Assembly (NCBI GenBank): GCA_003511885.1
Contig: DOIX01000120.1
Span: 4,512 to 10,500, forward strand
Reading direction: 5' to 3'
Length of the DNA: 5,989 nucleotides
Origin: Cyanobacteria bacterium UBA11153
Lineage (GTDB): Bacteria > Cyanobacteriota > Cyanobacteriia > Cyanobacteriales > Coleofasciculaceae
The notes beneath the pieces were generated by a model, which worked only from the letters and a program-made list of their open reading frames with translations, did not search any database and was not told the origin of the DNA. Every line of letters starts with the position of its first letter. Positions within the stretch are counted from its first letter, which is position 1. This document shows, one piece after another, positions 1 through 5,936 of the stretch. The position numbers and the translations under genes were made by a program.

Positions 1-2982
1 ATAAGAGCGGGAACCGCTGTAGTATTAGAGATTTTGGTGAAATCTGGTTTAGTATTTGAGATTTCAGAAGTCCCAGCTAATCGCTATCAATTGGTTCACG
101 ATTATCTTGTTTCTTTTATTCGCCAACGACAGGAAGCTGACAATTTAGAGCAACTGAAACGGGCAATAGCGCAACAAAAATTAGCTGAAGCAGAGGTGAG
201 GCGTGTTGCAGAAGCAAATCAGATATTGGAGGATGCTAAACGGAAAGCTAATCAAAGAATTCGGGTAGGTTCCGCTGTACTCACTTTTTCAATTGTGGGG
301 CTGATTGGCATCAGTATTTCCCTTGGACAAGTGAAGAGTAAACTAGAATATAACTTAACAAGTTTGAAACAAAAAACGACAGAACTAACTAAAGCAGATA
401 GTCAAAAACAAATAGCAGAAGCTAAAACTCAAGAAGCCCAGAAAACTTTAATATCTACTCAGGGAAACCTGACAAAACTGACTCAAGAGGTAAAGCAAAA
501 ATCTGCACAACTCCAAACGGCAAATCAAAAGGAGAAAGCGGCACAACAAGGACTCGAATTAGCCATTCAAAAAGAGAAAGAGGCACAACAAGGACTCGAA
601 TTAGTTAAAGTAAAAGAACAAGAAACTAGGAAAGGATTAGCAATCGTTTCTCAAAAAGAACGGGAAGTAAGAGAACAACTTGATCAAGTTACTCAAAAAG
701 AACGAGAAGCACAGGAAAGATTGCAAACTGCAACTCAACAAAAGAGAGAAGCACAGGCAAAAGCAGATTTAGCACAGCAACAAAGACAGGAAGCGGAAGG
801 TACATTTCAAGAGGTACAAGCGAAACGCCAACAAGCGGAGACAGAGTATAAATTAGCCCAACAAAAGCTTGAAGAAGCGGAGGAAGGTAGGAAACTAGAA
901 CAAGTAGCAACTATCGGATTACAACAGTTTCAATCTAGTCAAATTGAGGCATTAATTTCCGTCATGAGAAGTGGCAGAAAATTACAAGAATTAGTTAAAG
1001 ATGGTCGTTCCCTTCAAGACTATCCTGCCATAGGTCCCCTGAAGAGTTTACAGACAATTCTTGAAAATATCCGAGAAAGTAACCAACTTCAAGGTGATAA
1101 AGGTTGGTTAATGAGTGGGCGTTTTAGTCCGGATGGTAAGTATATTGTGACTGGGGGAGAGGATAATATTGCTAAACTTTGGACTGCTTCCGGACAATTT
1201 ATTAAAAATTTACAAGAACACCAATTAAAAATTTGGTCTGTACGTTTTAGTCCTGATGGACATTACATTGCTACAGGTTCGGCAGATGGTACAGTCGAAA
1301 TAGGGGATAATTCTGGCAAAAGGAGCTACAGTTGGGAGACAAAGCAGGGAGAAGTTTTAAATATAGATTTAAGTCCGGATGGACAGTATATTGCTACGGC
1401 TGGAGAAGATGGAACAGGAATCGTTTGGAATCGAGAAGGAAAGCAAATTAGTCCAGTATTTAGACACAATGAAAATAGAAAAGTTACCAGTATCGCTTTC
1501 ACTCCAGACGGTAAGGAAGTTGCTACGGCTGGAGAAGATGGGAAAGTGCAACTCTGGGATTTATCTGGAGTACAAATTAACAATCCCTGGACAAAGGGAG
1601 ATGGTAAAGCTATTTTGAGTATCAGTTTCAGTCCCGATGGAAAATATCTGGCGACAGCCCAAGAAGATGGTATTGTCAGACTTTGGGATTTATCTGATAT
1701 ATCTCAGGAAAAGTTTATTCAATTTACAGCTAATCGCGGATTAGTTTTGAGTGTCAGTTTTAGTCCCGATGGAAAATATCTAGCTACAGGAGGAGAAGAT
1801 GGTACAACCAGACTCTGGAATCTATCTGGAGAGGAGATTGCTGAACCATTTCGGGGTCATCTTGGTGCTGTGATTAGCGTTAGTTTTAGTCCCGATAGTC
1901 AAAAAATTATCTCCACAGGTAGCGACGGAATTGCCCGCATCTGGCACATTAATCAGGAAGAAATTATCAAAGTTGATGCTGAATTTGCAACTAATCAAGA
2001 TGGGGTAAGTAATATTAGTTTTAGCCCTGATGGAGAGAAACTGGCGACAGGAGGAGTTGATGGTACTGTCGAACTTTGGACTCTCTCTGGACAAAGAATT
2101 AATCCCTTTGAAGGGCATCAAGGTACTGTTTGGAGTGTCAATTTTAGCCCTGATGGACAGTATGTGGTTACAGGAGGAGAAGATAAGACAACTAGACTTT
2201 GGAATTCTTCTGGAAAAGAGTTACATAATTTTCGAGACTGTCAGCCTAATTCTGAAACTCCTGATCCAGATAAATGTTACTACCATCGAGGCTGGGTGAC
2301 AAGTGTAAATTTTAGTCCGGATGGGAAATATATCGCCACAGCCTCAATAGATGGCACAGCCATAATTTGGCATCGAGATGGCAAAGCTGTAGCTTTATTA
2401 GAAAGTGGTACAAGTCCGGTTTTAGCTGTAAGTTTTACTCCAGATGGGCAAGAAATTGTCACAGGGAAACAGGATGGTACAGTCAGATTTTGGGATCTTT
2501 CAGGTAAGCCAATTGGTGAAGCATTGTCAGGATATCAAGACGCAATTTTAAGCCTAAGTTTTAGCCCAGATAGAAAGTATCTCGCTACAGCTTCAGCCGA
2601 CGGTACAGCCATAATTTGGGACTTGTCTACTCGGACACAAATAGCCCAATTAAAAGGTCATCGAGGTTTGGTTAACAGCGTCAGTTTTAACCCCGATATT
2701 AATAGAGGACAAATCGTTACTGCTGGGGCTGATGGTACAATTAAACTCTGGAATCTCTACGGACAGCAAATGGCTGAATTGAAGGGAAATATGGGCAAAA
2801 TTATCAGTGTAAAATTTAGTCCAGATGGACAACGCCTTGCTGCTGTAGGCGAGGATGGTAGAGTTAAGATATGGAATCTCAATCAATTAGGATTAGATGA
2901 ATTATTGGCTAAGGGTTGTACTTGGCTGAAGGATTACCTCTCAACTCATCATAATGTTTCAGATGTATGTCCGAATCATTAA
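1..2982 (+). CDS. nSTAND-type ATPase / WD40-repeat transmembrane protein, C-terminal part (5' end outside window)
   Basis: The frame is open from base 1 to the TAA at 2980-2982 (993 residues visible, numbered here from base 1). A TTG at 34 could start an ORF, but the preceding residues (IRAGTAVVLEIL) and the following LVKSGLVFE...YQLVHDYLVSFIR match the end of the nSTAND ATPase module that precedes WD40 repeats in large cyanobacterial proteins, so the true start lies upstream. In order: ATPase-module end (about 1-45), charged helix, one transmembrane helix (about 88-109), long coiled coil (about 110-301, of which 176-301 are nine 14-residue units), linker, then 14 WD40 repeats (369-961) and a tail with the GCxWLxDYL motif seen in this family. 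STAND ATPases are signal-transducing switches, and the WD40 propellers are the likely ligand or partner sensors. KRKANQRIR before the helix suggests the N-terminus is inside and the propellers are periplasmic. The ligand and output are unknown. The 3' neighbour is convergent. Confidence 0.9.
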   Translation: MRAGTAVVLEILVKSGLVFEISEVPANRYQLVHDYLVSFIRQRQEADNLEQLKRAIAQQKLAEAEVRRVAEANQILEDAKRKANQRIRVGSAVLTFSIVGLIGISISLGQVKSKLEYNLTSLKQKTTELTKADSQKQIAEAKTQEAQKTLISTQGNLTKLTQEVKQKSAQLQTANQKEKAAQQGLELAIQKEKEAQQGLELVKVKEQETRKGLAIVSQKEREVREQLDQVTQKEREAQERLQTATQQKREAQAKADLAQQQRQEAEGTFQEVQAKRQQAETEYKLAQQKLEEAEEGRKLEQVATIGLQQFQSSQIEALISVMRSGRKLQELVKDGRSLQDYPAIGPLKSLQTILENIRESNQLQGDKGWLMSGRFSPDGKYIVTGGEDNIAKLWTASGQFIKNLQEHQLKIWSVRFSPDGHYIATGSADGTVEIGDNSGKRSYSWETKQGEVLNIDLSPDGQYIATAGEDGTGIVWNREGKQISPVFRHNENRKVTSIAFTPDGKEVATAGEDGKVQLWDLSGVQINNPWTKGDGKAILSISFSPDGKYLATAQEDGIVRLWDLSDISQEKFIQFTANRGLVLSVSFSPDGKYLATGGEDGTTRLWNLSGEEIAEPFRGHLGAVISVSFSPDSQKIISTGSDGIARIWHINQEEIIKVDAEFATNQDGVSNISFSPDGEKLATGGVDGTVELWTLSGQRINPFEGHQGTVWSVNFSPDGQYVVTGGEDKTTRLWNSSGKELHNFRDCQPNSETPDPDKCYYHRGWVTSVNFSPDGKYIATASIDGTAIIWHRDGKAVALLESGTSPVLAVSFTPDGQEIVTGKQDGTVRFWDLSGKPIGEALSGYQDAILSLSFSPDRKYLATASADGTAIIWDLSTRTQIAQLKGHRGLVNSVSFNPDINRGQIVTAGADGTIKLWNLYGQQMAELKGNMGKIISVKFSPDGQRLAAVGEDGRVKIWNLNQLGLDELLAKGCTWLKDYLSTHHNVSDVCPNH
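526..903 (+). repeat. Nine tandem 42-bp units encoding 14-residue coiled-coil repeats
   Basis: Inside the WD40 gene, residues 176-301 divide without gaps into nine units of exactly 14 residues. They begin QKEKAAQ, QKEKEAQ, VKEQETR, QKEREVR, QKEREAQ, QQKREAQ, QQRQEAE, AKRQQAE and QKLEEAE. Fourteen residues are two heptads, so the block should form one continuous coiled coil. The first two units are almost identical in DNA: the 22 bases at 541-562 recur at 583-604. The later units have diverged. This indicates growth by tandem duplication, with the newest copies at the N-terminal end. The block sits between the membrane helix and the propellers and probably serves as a stalk or oligomerisation rod. 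Confidence 0.9.
1105..2883 (+). repeat. Fourteen tandem WD40 repeats (two predicted seven-bladed propellers)
   Basis: Fourteen units of about 42 residues are each marked by F/LSPDG (or FTPDG, FNPD, FSPDS/R) and most by a closing (L/I)W(D/N) about 17-20 residues later. Blade motifs begin near residues 369, 409, 450, 492, 535, 578, 620, 663, 703, 758, 798, 840, 882 and 925. Fourteen blades fit two complete seven-bladed propellers. Most units end in a short linker such as SGxxI followed by F/L-x-GH. Blade 2 lacks the closing tryptophan (EIGD where EIWD is expected), and blade 9 carries a long insertion with two cysteines. Blade edges are approximate. Confidence 0.92.
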
Positions 2983-3013
2983 TTAAGATACCTCTTGCAT
3001 CAATCCCGGAAGG

Positions 3014-3037
3014 GCGTTAGCGTTAGCGATAGCGACG
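3014..3037. repeat. Short tandem hexamer repeat (GCGTTA-like)
   Basis: Four consecutive six-base units read GCGTTA, GCGTTA, GCGATA and GCGACG, followed by a loose continuation (TTAGGAGCGTCAG). The block lies 31 bases past the WD40 stop codon and is richer in GC than its surroundings. Short GC-rich tandem repeats of this kind are scattered in cyanobacterial intergenic DNA. No coding or regulatory role is visible. Confidence 0.55.
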
Positions 3038-3098
3038 TTAGGAGCGTCAGAATTGGCAAATAAAAACCTTGATTTCTCCTCTTCCATAAATCCTGGAA

Positions 3099-3163
3099 GG
3101 GTGAAGCATTTGCGGATAAAACCATTGATTTTCCCCATAAATCCGGGCGCAAATGCTTCACCC
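3099..3163. repeat. Long-armed palindrome 1 (GGGTGAAGCATTTGCG)
   Basis: The 16-base arm GGGTGAAGCATTTGCG at 3099-3114 is perfectly complementary to CGCAAATGCTTCACCC at 3148-3163, with a 33-base loop. The loop holds a diverged direct copy of the sequence just left of the first arm: 3067-3093 (ACCTTGATTTC...ATAAATCC) resembles 3120-3144 (ACCATTGATTTTCCCC...AAATCC). No T-run follows the stem on the plus strand, so a classical terminator is unlikely. It looks like a dispersed palindromic repeat and may still protect the 3' end of the WD40 mRNA. Confidence 0.85.
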
Positions 3164-3190
3164 CTACATCTAAATATCGAATGAGAGCAA

Positions 3191-3225
3191 GGGGTCTATT
3201 TAATAGCCCCAAGGCTTCACTCCTA
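3191..3225. repeat. Small hairpin plus fragment of the GCTTCACCCC repeat
   Basis: GGGG at 3191-3194 pairs with CCCC at 3207-3210, and CTA (3196-3198) with TAG (3204-3206), leaving one bulged T. Directly after it comes AAGGCTTCACTCCT (3211-3224), a diverged half copy of the AATGCTTCACCCCT arm found in the two flanking palindromes. It is probably a degenerate member of the same repeat family, lying between the two intact copies. Confidence 0.5.
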
Positions 3226-3251
3226 AAGGTAATCTCTAAAAGTCAATATTT

Positions 3252-3321
3252 TGTAGGGGTGAAGCATTTGGGGGACTAACTTAGACAAAAACCAGTATCT
3301 TTATATCCAAATGCTTCACCC
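3252..3321. repeat. Long-armed palindrome 2 (GGGTGAAGCATTTGG)
   Basis: GGGTGAAGCATTTGG at 3257-3271 is perfectly complementary to CCAAATGCTTCACCC at 3307-3321, with a 35-base loop. Its left arm, extended to TGTAGGGGTGAAGCATTTG (3252-3270), is also perfectly complementary over 19 bases to the right arm of palindrome 1 (3150-3168). The two elements therefore belong to one repeat family and can pair with each other. The loops differ in sequence, as expected if selection or mobility acts on the arms. Confidence 0.85.
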
Positions 3322-3353
3322 AGCCTCAACGAAATATAAGATAAAAATATTAC

Positions 3354-3378
3354 ACCCCTCTCCTTGCAGGTGAGGGGT
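3354..3378 (-). terminator. Predicted rho-independent terminator for the POTRA-CHAT gene
   Basis: ACCCCTC (3354-3360) pairs with GAGGGGT (3372-3378), and CC (3362-3363) pairs with GG (3369-3370), around the loop TTGCA with one T/T mismatch. Read on the minus strand, the hairpin starts 28 bases after the CHAT stop codon. It is followed by GTAATATTTTTAT, a T-rich tract in the right place for intrinsic termination. On the plus strand the downstream bases are not a T-run, so it probably serves the leftward transcript. Confidence 0.7.
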
Positions 3379-3406
3379 ATAACTCCTTTATATTTAGTCT
3401 TTAATA

Positions 3407-4930
3407 CTACCAAGGACTACCAATCATTGTAAATGCTGACCAATAATAAGGATGCTTAAAATCATCACTTTGAATCATTGCTAACTGTGCTTGTCGCAAC
3501 GCTTCAGATTTAATTGGAGCAGTTTTCAATTGTTGATAAAATTTTGTCATCAATTGAGCAGTTCCCTCATCACTGACATACCACAGACTTCCCAAGACAG
3601 ACTTAACACCAGCTACCACCGCTAATCCAGCAAAACCAAACTCTATATTATCATTTCCTAGGGCTGTCTTGCAAGCTGAAAGTACTAATAATTCAAGTGA
3701 AGATTGTCGCTTATTCCAACCTAATTCCCTTATTTGATTGAGGCGTAGGAGTCGATCCCACAAAAGCATATAAGAATTTTTCACCTCTCCTTCAAACTCA
3801 CCATGGGTCTCCAAATGGACAATCGAGTAATCCTGACTTTCTCTTTTCAGATTCTCCAGAGTTACTTGTTCATTTAGTAAGGATTTCCCGCCTCGGAGTT
3901 CCACAATGGTGTCAATTTCATTAGGAACCGCAGGTAGAGGACCTAGTTGCGTCTGTTTAATTTCTTCAACATTTTGATTAATTTCAGAAATTCCCATCGC
4001 TAAAACAGGTTCATTCTGAATATTCCTATAGCTAGTATCGGTTAAGCCGAAACTTGGCATCAAACCAATACTGTATTTTTCTACTAAAAATTTTTCCCCA
4101 TCATGGAGAGCAGCTATAGGTAAGGAACGCAAACCAGGAGCCATTATAAATACAAGATTGTTAATCTTTTGGGATTCTAACTCAGCTTGCAGAGGAGCAA
4201 TCAACCATTGATACATTTTTTTTGCCAAAGATAAGTAGGGCATTTGCTTTATAATGTTTCCTGTTAATTTAGCAGCAGTTGTCAGTATTTCAGATTCTGT
4301 TGCTCCAACTACACTAATCAAACTTTTACCTTGAGCAGTTACCAATCTTAGTTCCAAATAATCGGACTGAAATCTGGCGTAAATAAGTGCATATTTTGTC
4401 CCTGTTTCTTGTTCAATTTGAGCTAATATTTGGCTAATATTTGGTAATATATTACCATCGAATTTAGCACTTGACTCGATAGACACCCCTCGTTGCAGTC
4501 GCTCAAATAGACTTGCATTCGCTATCCTCAATTGACTATTACCACTGAGTCTAATTCTGTTACGGATATGATCTCCCGTAGCTTCACTAACCTGAATTTC
4601 TATAAATCCACTTGATAATGAATTTTTTACAAGATCTACCTCAGAAGTAATATAACCCCGATCGAAGTACAATTGAGAAATATCATTAACTACCTTGTTA
4701 AGTTCCTCAAGAGTAACGCTACGCCCCTCCAGAGGTTTAATAATACGCTTAAGTTCCGCTTCACCAAAGAGAGTACTACCCTTGACTTCAATTCTTTGTA
4801 CTTGAATTCTTGCTGGGGAAACTTCTGTTGGTTGTGGTGTAGCTTGAGTAAGCTGTGCTTGCACCTGTTGTCCAGTAATAACTACGACAAAGATAAGTGC
4901 AGTTAGGAAAATATGGATTTTTTTGAACAT
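3407..4930 (-). CDS. Secreted POTRA-CHAT domain protein (predicted caspase-like cysteine protease)
   Basis: The 507-residue chain begins with a signal peptide: MFKK, a hydrophobic core to about residue 20, and likely cleavage after VQA25. Residues about 41-117 (IQVQRIEVKGSTLFG...LYFDRGYITSEVDL...IEIQVSEA) resemble the POTRA domain of FhaC/ShlB two-partner-secretion transporters, but no beta-barrel follows. The C-terminal half is a CHAT domain, the caspase/separase-like peptidase fold, with predicted catalytic His376 (HLETHG) and Cys420 (LSACKTALG). It ends in the family-typical PYYWSAFTMIGSPW. Cys420 is the only cysteine. The signal peptide and POTRA point to the periplasm. The ATG start is supported by the signal peptide beginning there; a GAGG lies about 14 bases upstream, which is long spacing for a ribosome site. 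A Uma2 gene lies 62 bases upstream on the same strand. The substrate is unknown. CHAT is certain by motif; the POTRA call is slightly less so. Confidence 0.9.
   Translation of the reverse strand: MFKKIHIFLTALIFVVVITGQQVQAQLTQATPQPTEVSPARIQVQRIEVKGSTLFGEAELKRIIKPLEGRSVTLEELNKVVNDISQLYFDRGYITSEVDLVKNSLSSGFIEIQVSEATGDHIRNRIRLSGNSQLRIANASLFERLQRGVSIESSAKFDGNILPNISQILAQIEQETGTKYALIYARFQSDYLELRLVTAQGKSLISVVGATESEILTTAAKLTGNIIKQMPYLSLAKKMYQWLIAPLQAELESQKINNLVFIMAPGLRSLPIAALHDGEKFLVEKYSIGLMPSFGLTDTSYRNIQNEPVLAMGISEINQNVEEIKQTQLGPLPAVPNEIDTIVELRGGKSLLNEQVTLENLKRESQDYSIVHLETHGEFEGEVKNSYMLLWDRLLRLNQIRELGWNKRQSSLELLVLSACKTALGNDNIEFGFAGLAVVAGVKSVLGSLWYVSDEGTAQLMTKFYQQLKTAPIKSEALRQAQLAMIQSDDFKHPYYWSAFTMIGSPW
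4422..4450. repeat. 11-bp tandem repeat within the CHAT gene
   Basis: GCTAATATTTG at 4422-4432 is repeated exactly at 4433-4443 and partly again at 4444-4450 (GTAATAT). On the minus strand it encodes part of NILPNISQILAQ, between the POTRA-like and CHAT regions. The unit is not a multiple of three, so loss or gain of a single copy would break the reading frame. Confidence 0.75.
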
Positions 4931-4958
4931 AGCAATTGATACTACCTCATATCGTGTT

Positions 4959-4996
4959 TGTAGTAGGCGATGGCAGCGCTTACTACAAGCGCCTAC
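4959..4996. repeat. Inverted repeat between the Uma2 and CHAT genes, overlapping the Uma2 stop
   Basis: TGTAGTA (4959-4965) is complementary to TACTACA (4981-4987), and the overlapping GTAGGCG (4963-4969) is complementary to CGCCTAC (4990-4996), giving two competing stems. The sequence TAGGCGATGGCAGCGCTTAC resembles short GC-rich dispersed repeats of cyanobacteria. It covers the last Uma2 codons and most of the spacer. No T-run follows on the minus strand, so it does not look like a strong terminator; it may be an inserted repeat or an mRNA processing or stability element. Confidence 0.6.
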
Positions 4997-5601
4997 ATAA
5001 TACCCTGCAAATCCAACACAAATCCCGGTAACACATCTTCTCCCGACAAACTCATAGGAGATACCAATATCTCCACATCTTTACCAGGGCGATAAATTTC
5101 CACACGTTTATTTTTTCGATCAATTAACCAACCCAATCTCGCCCCATTTTCTATATATTCCCTCATTTTAACTTGTAAATCTTTCAAAGAATCCGTCTCC
5201 GAGCGCAATTCCACCACAAAATCTGGACAAATAGGAGCAATTTTCTTTCTTTCTGTCCCCGTTAAAGCTTCCCAGCGTTCCCGGCGTATCCAAGCAGCAT
5301 CGGGGGAACGTTCCGCACCATTAGGTAGTTTGAAACCAGTGGAAGAATCAAAGGCTATTCCTAACTTATTCTGGCGACTCCAAGCCTGGAGTTGATAGGC
5401 TAATTCAATATTACGATTTCCTGTTTCACTACCAGTGGGTGACATAATTAATAATTCTCCTAATCCTGTTCGTTCAAATCGGTAATTGCGGTTTCTCTGA
5501 CAGAGATCGAAAAACTGCTCATCTGTTAAATCGATACTCAACTTTAAGGTAGGAGGTAGAGTAATAGTTGCTGCTTCCATAGGGATATTACCACAGGGCA
5601 T
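4993..5601 (-). CDS. Uma2 family (DUF820) PD-(D/E)XK nuclease-fold protein
   Basis: The 202-residue protein matches the Uma2/DUF820 family, predicted restriction-endonuclease-like proteins greatly expanded in cyanobacteria. Its cellular role is not established. Visible family features are LTDEQFFDLCQRN (about 25-37), RFERTGLGELLIMSPTG (41-57), SPDAAW with Asp101, PDFVVELRS with Asp127 and Glu131, and MREYIENGARLGWLID (146-161), then an IYRPG strand and an LPGF ending. The Asp/Glu positions fit the nuclease active site, with the usual lysine of ExK replaced (ELR), as is common in this family. The length is normal. The start is uncertain: Met1 (base 5601) and Met8 (base 5580) both lack a clear ribosome site, and Met8 fits usual family N-termini better. 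It lies 62 bases upstream of the CHAT gene on the same strand and could share its transcript, but Uma2 genes are often solitary. Confidence 0.9.
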   Translation of the reverse strand: MPCGNIPMEAATITLPPTLKLSIDLTDEQFFDLCQRNRNYRFERTGLGELLIMSPTGSETGNRNIELAYQLQAWSRQNKLGIAFDSSTGFKLPNGAERSPDAAWIRRERWEALTGTERKKIAPICPDFVVELRSETDSLKDLQVKMREYIENGARLGWLIDRKNKRVEIYRPGKDVEILVSPMSLSGEDVLPGFVLDLQGIM

Positions 5602-5656
5602 TTTATCTGGTTTTAGTTTAACATTTAATCCAGTGGGACGCAGGGAAATTTACAGG

Positions 5657-5693
5657 AATTGCGATGCCGAAGGCGAGCGAAGCTATTGCGCCT
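5657..5693. repeat. Short GC-rich dispersed repeat (GCGATGCCGAAGGCGAGCGAAGC)
   Basis: The stretch with GCGATGCCGAAGGCGAG and GCGAAGCTATTGCGCC stands out by GC content from AT-rich flanks. It contains the small palindrome GCC-GAA-GGC (5666-5674) and resembles the GCGATGCC...AGCTTCGC family of short repeats common between cyanobacterial genes. It lies between the Uma2 start and the larger palindromic element. No gene function is visible. The family call comes from recognised style, not a search. Confidence 0.5.
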
Positions 5694-5752
5694 AATCTTA
5701 CACCGAGATTCCCTCCTGATATTCGAGTCGTGAAGTCTGGGCTATTAACCCA

Positions 5753-5887
5753 AGTTGCTAGTTAGAAATATTATCGGTTAGCACCCCCCTAGCCCCCCTT
5801 AGTAAGGGGGGAACCTATGTGGAAAGTCCCCCTTACTAAGGGGGATGCGAGGGGGTGACAAAGTGCCGATGCTAATAACTAGTAACT
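5753..5887. repeat. Palindromic MITE-like element with nested hairpins
   Basis: The outer arms AGTTGCTAGTTA (5753-5764) and TAACTAGTAACT (5876-5887) are complementary at 11 of 12 positions. Inside, CACCCCCCT (5782-5790) largely complements AGGGGGTG (5850-5857). The centre holds two hairpins, CCCCCCTTAGTAAGGGGGG (5793-5811) and TCCCCCTTACTAAGGGGGA (5827-5845), which are also near-complements of each other. CCCCCCTTAGTAAGGGGG motifs are a widespread cyanobacterial repeat. There is no ORF inside, so any mobility would depend on a transposase elsewhere. No clear target-site duplication was found. It ends about 50 bases before the next start codon and could influence that gene's transcription. Confidence 0.75.
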
Positions 5888-5936
5888 TAATTTATTAGCT
5901 ATCATAGGAAAGAAAAGGTTGTGCCACAAAACCATT

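Noticed and set aside
689..2886. Several minus-strand and alternate-frame ORFs of 60-99 codons within the WD40 gene (for example 689-910, 1326-1583, 1822-2121, 2650-2886 minus; 1379-1618 and 2030-2299 plus).
   Set aside because: They lie wholly within a gene with strong repeat and domain structure. Their peptides are shadows of the coiled-coil and SPDG repeats, with no recognisable domain or start signal.
3099..3163. Palindrome 1 as the intrinsic terminator of the WD40 gene.
   Set aside because: The loop is 33 bases and no T-run follows on the plus strand, so a rho-independent terminator is not supported.
3000..3212. Minus-strand ORF of 70 codons in the gap after the WD40 gene.
   Set aside because: It runs through the hexamer repeat and palindrome 1, and its peptide reads as translated repeat DNA with no family resemblance.
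3099..3321. Possible CRISPR array, because similar arms recur at spaced intervals.
   Set aside because: The copies are inverted pairs rather than direct repeats, there are only two intact units, and spacing is irregular.
4673..4906. Plus-strand ORF of 77 codons opposite the CHAT gene's 5' end.
   Set aside because: It is antisense to the signal peptide and POTRA-like coding region, with no domain and unusual composition.
5602..5660. Promoter for the Uma2 gene, with TTAAAT or GTTAAACT as a possible -10 on the minus strand.
   Set aside because: The tract is merely AT-rich and no convincing -35 partner at proper spacing was seen.
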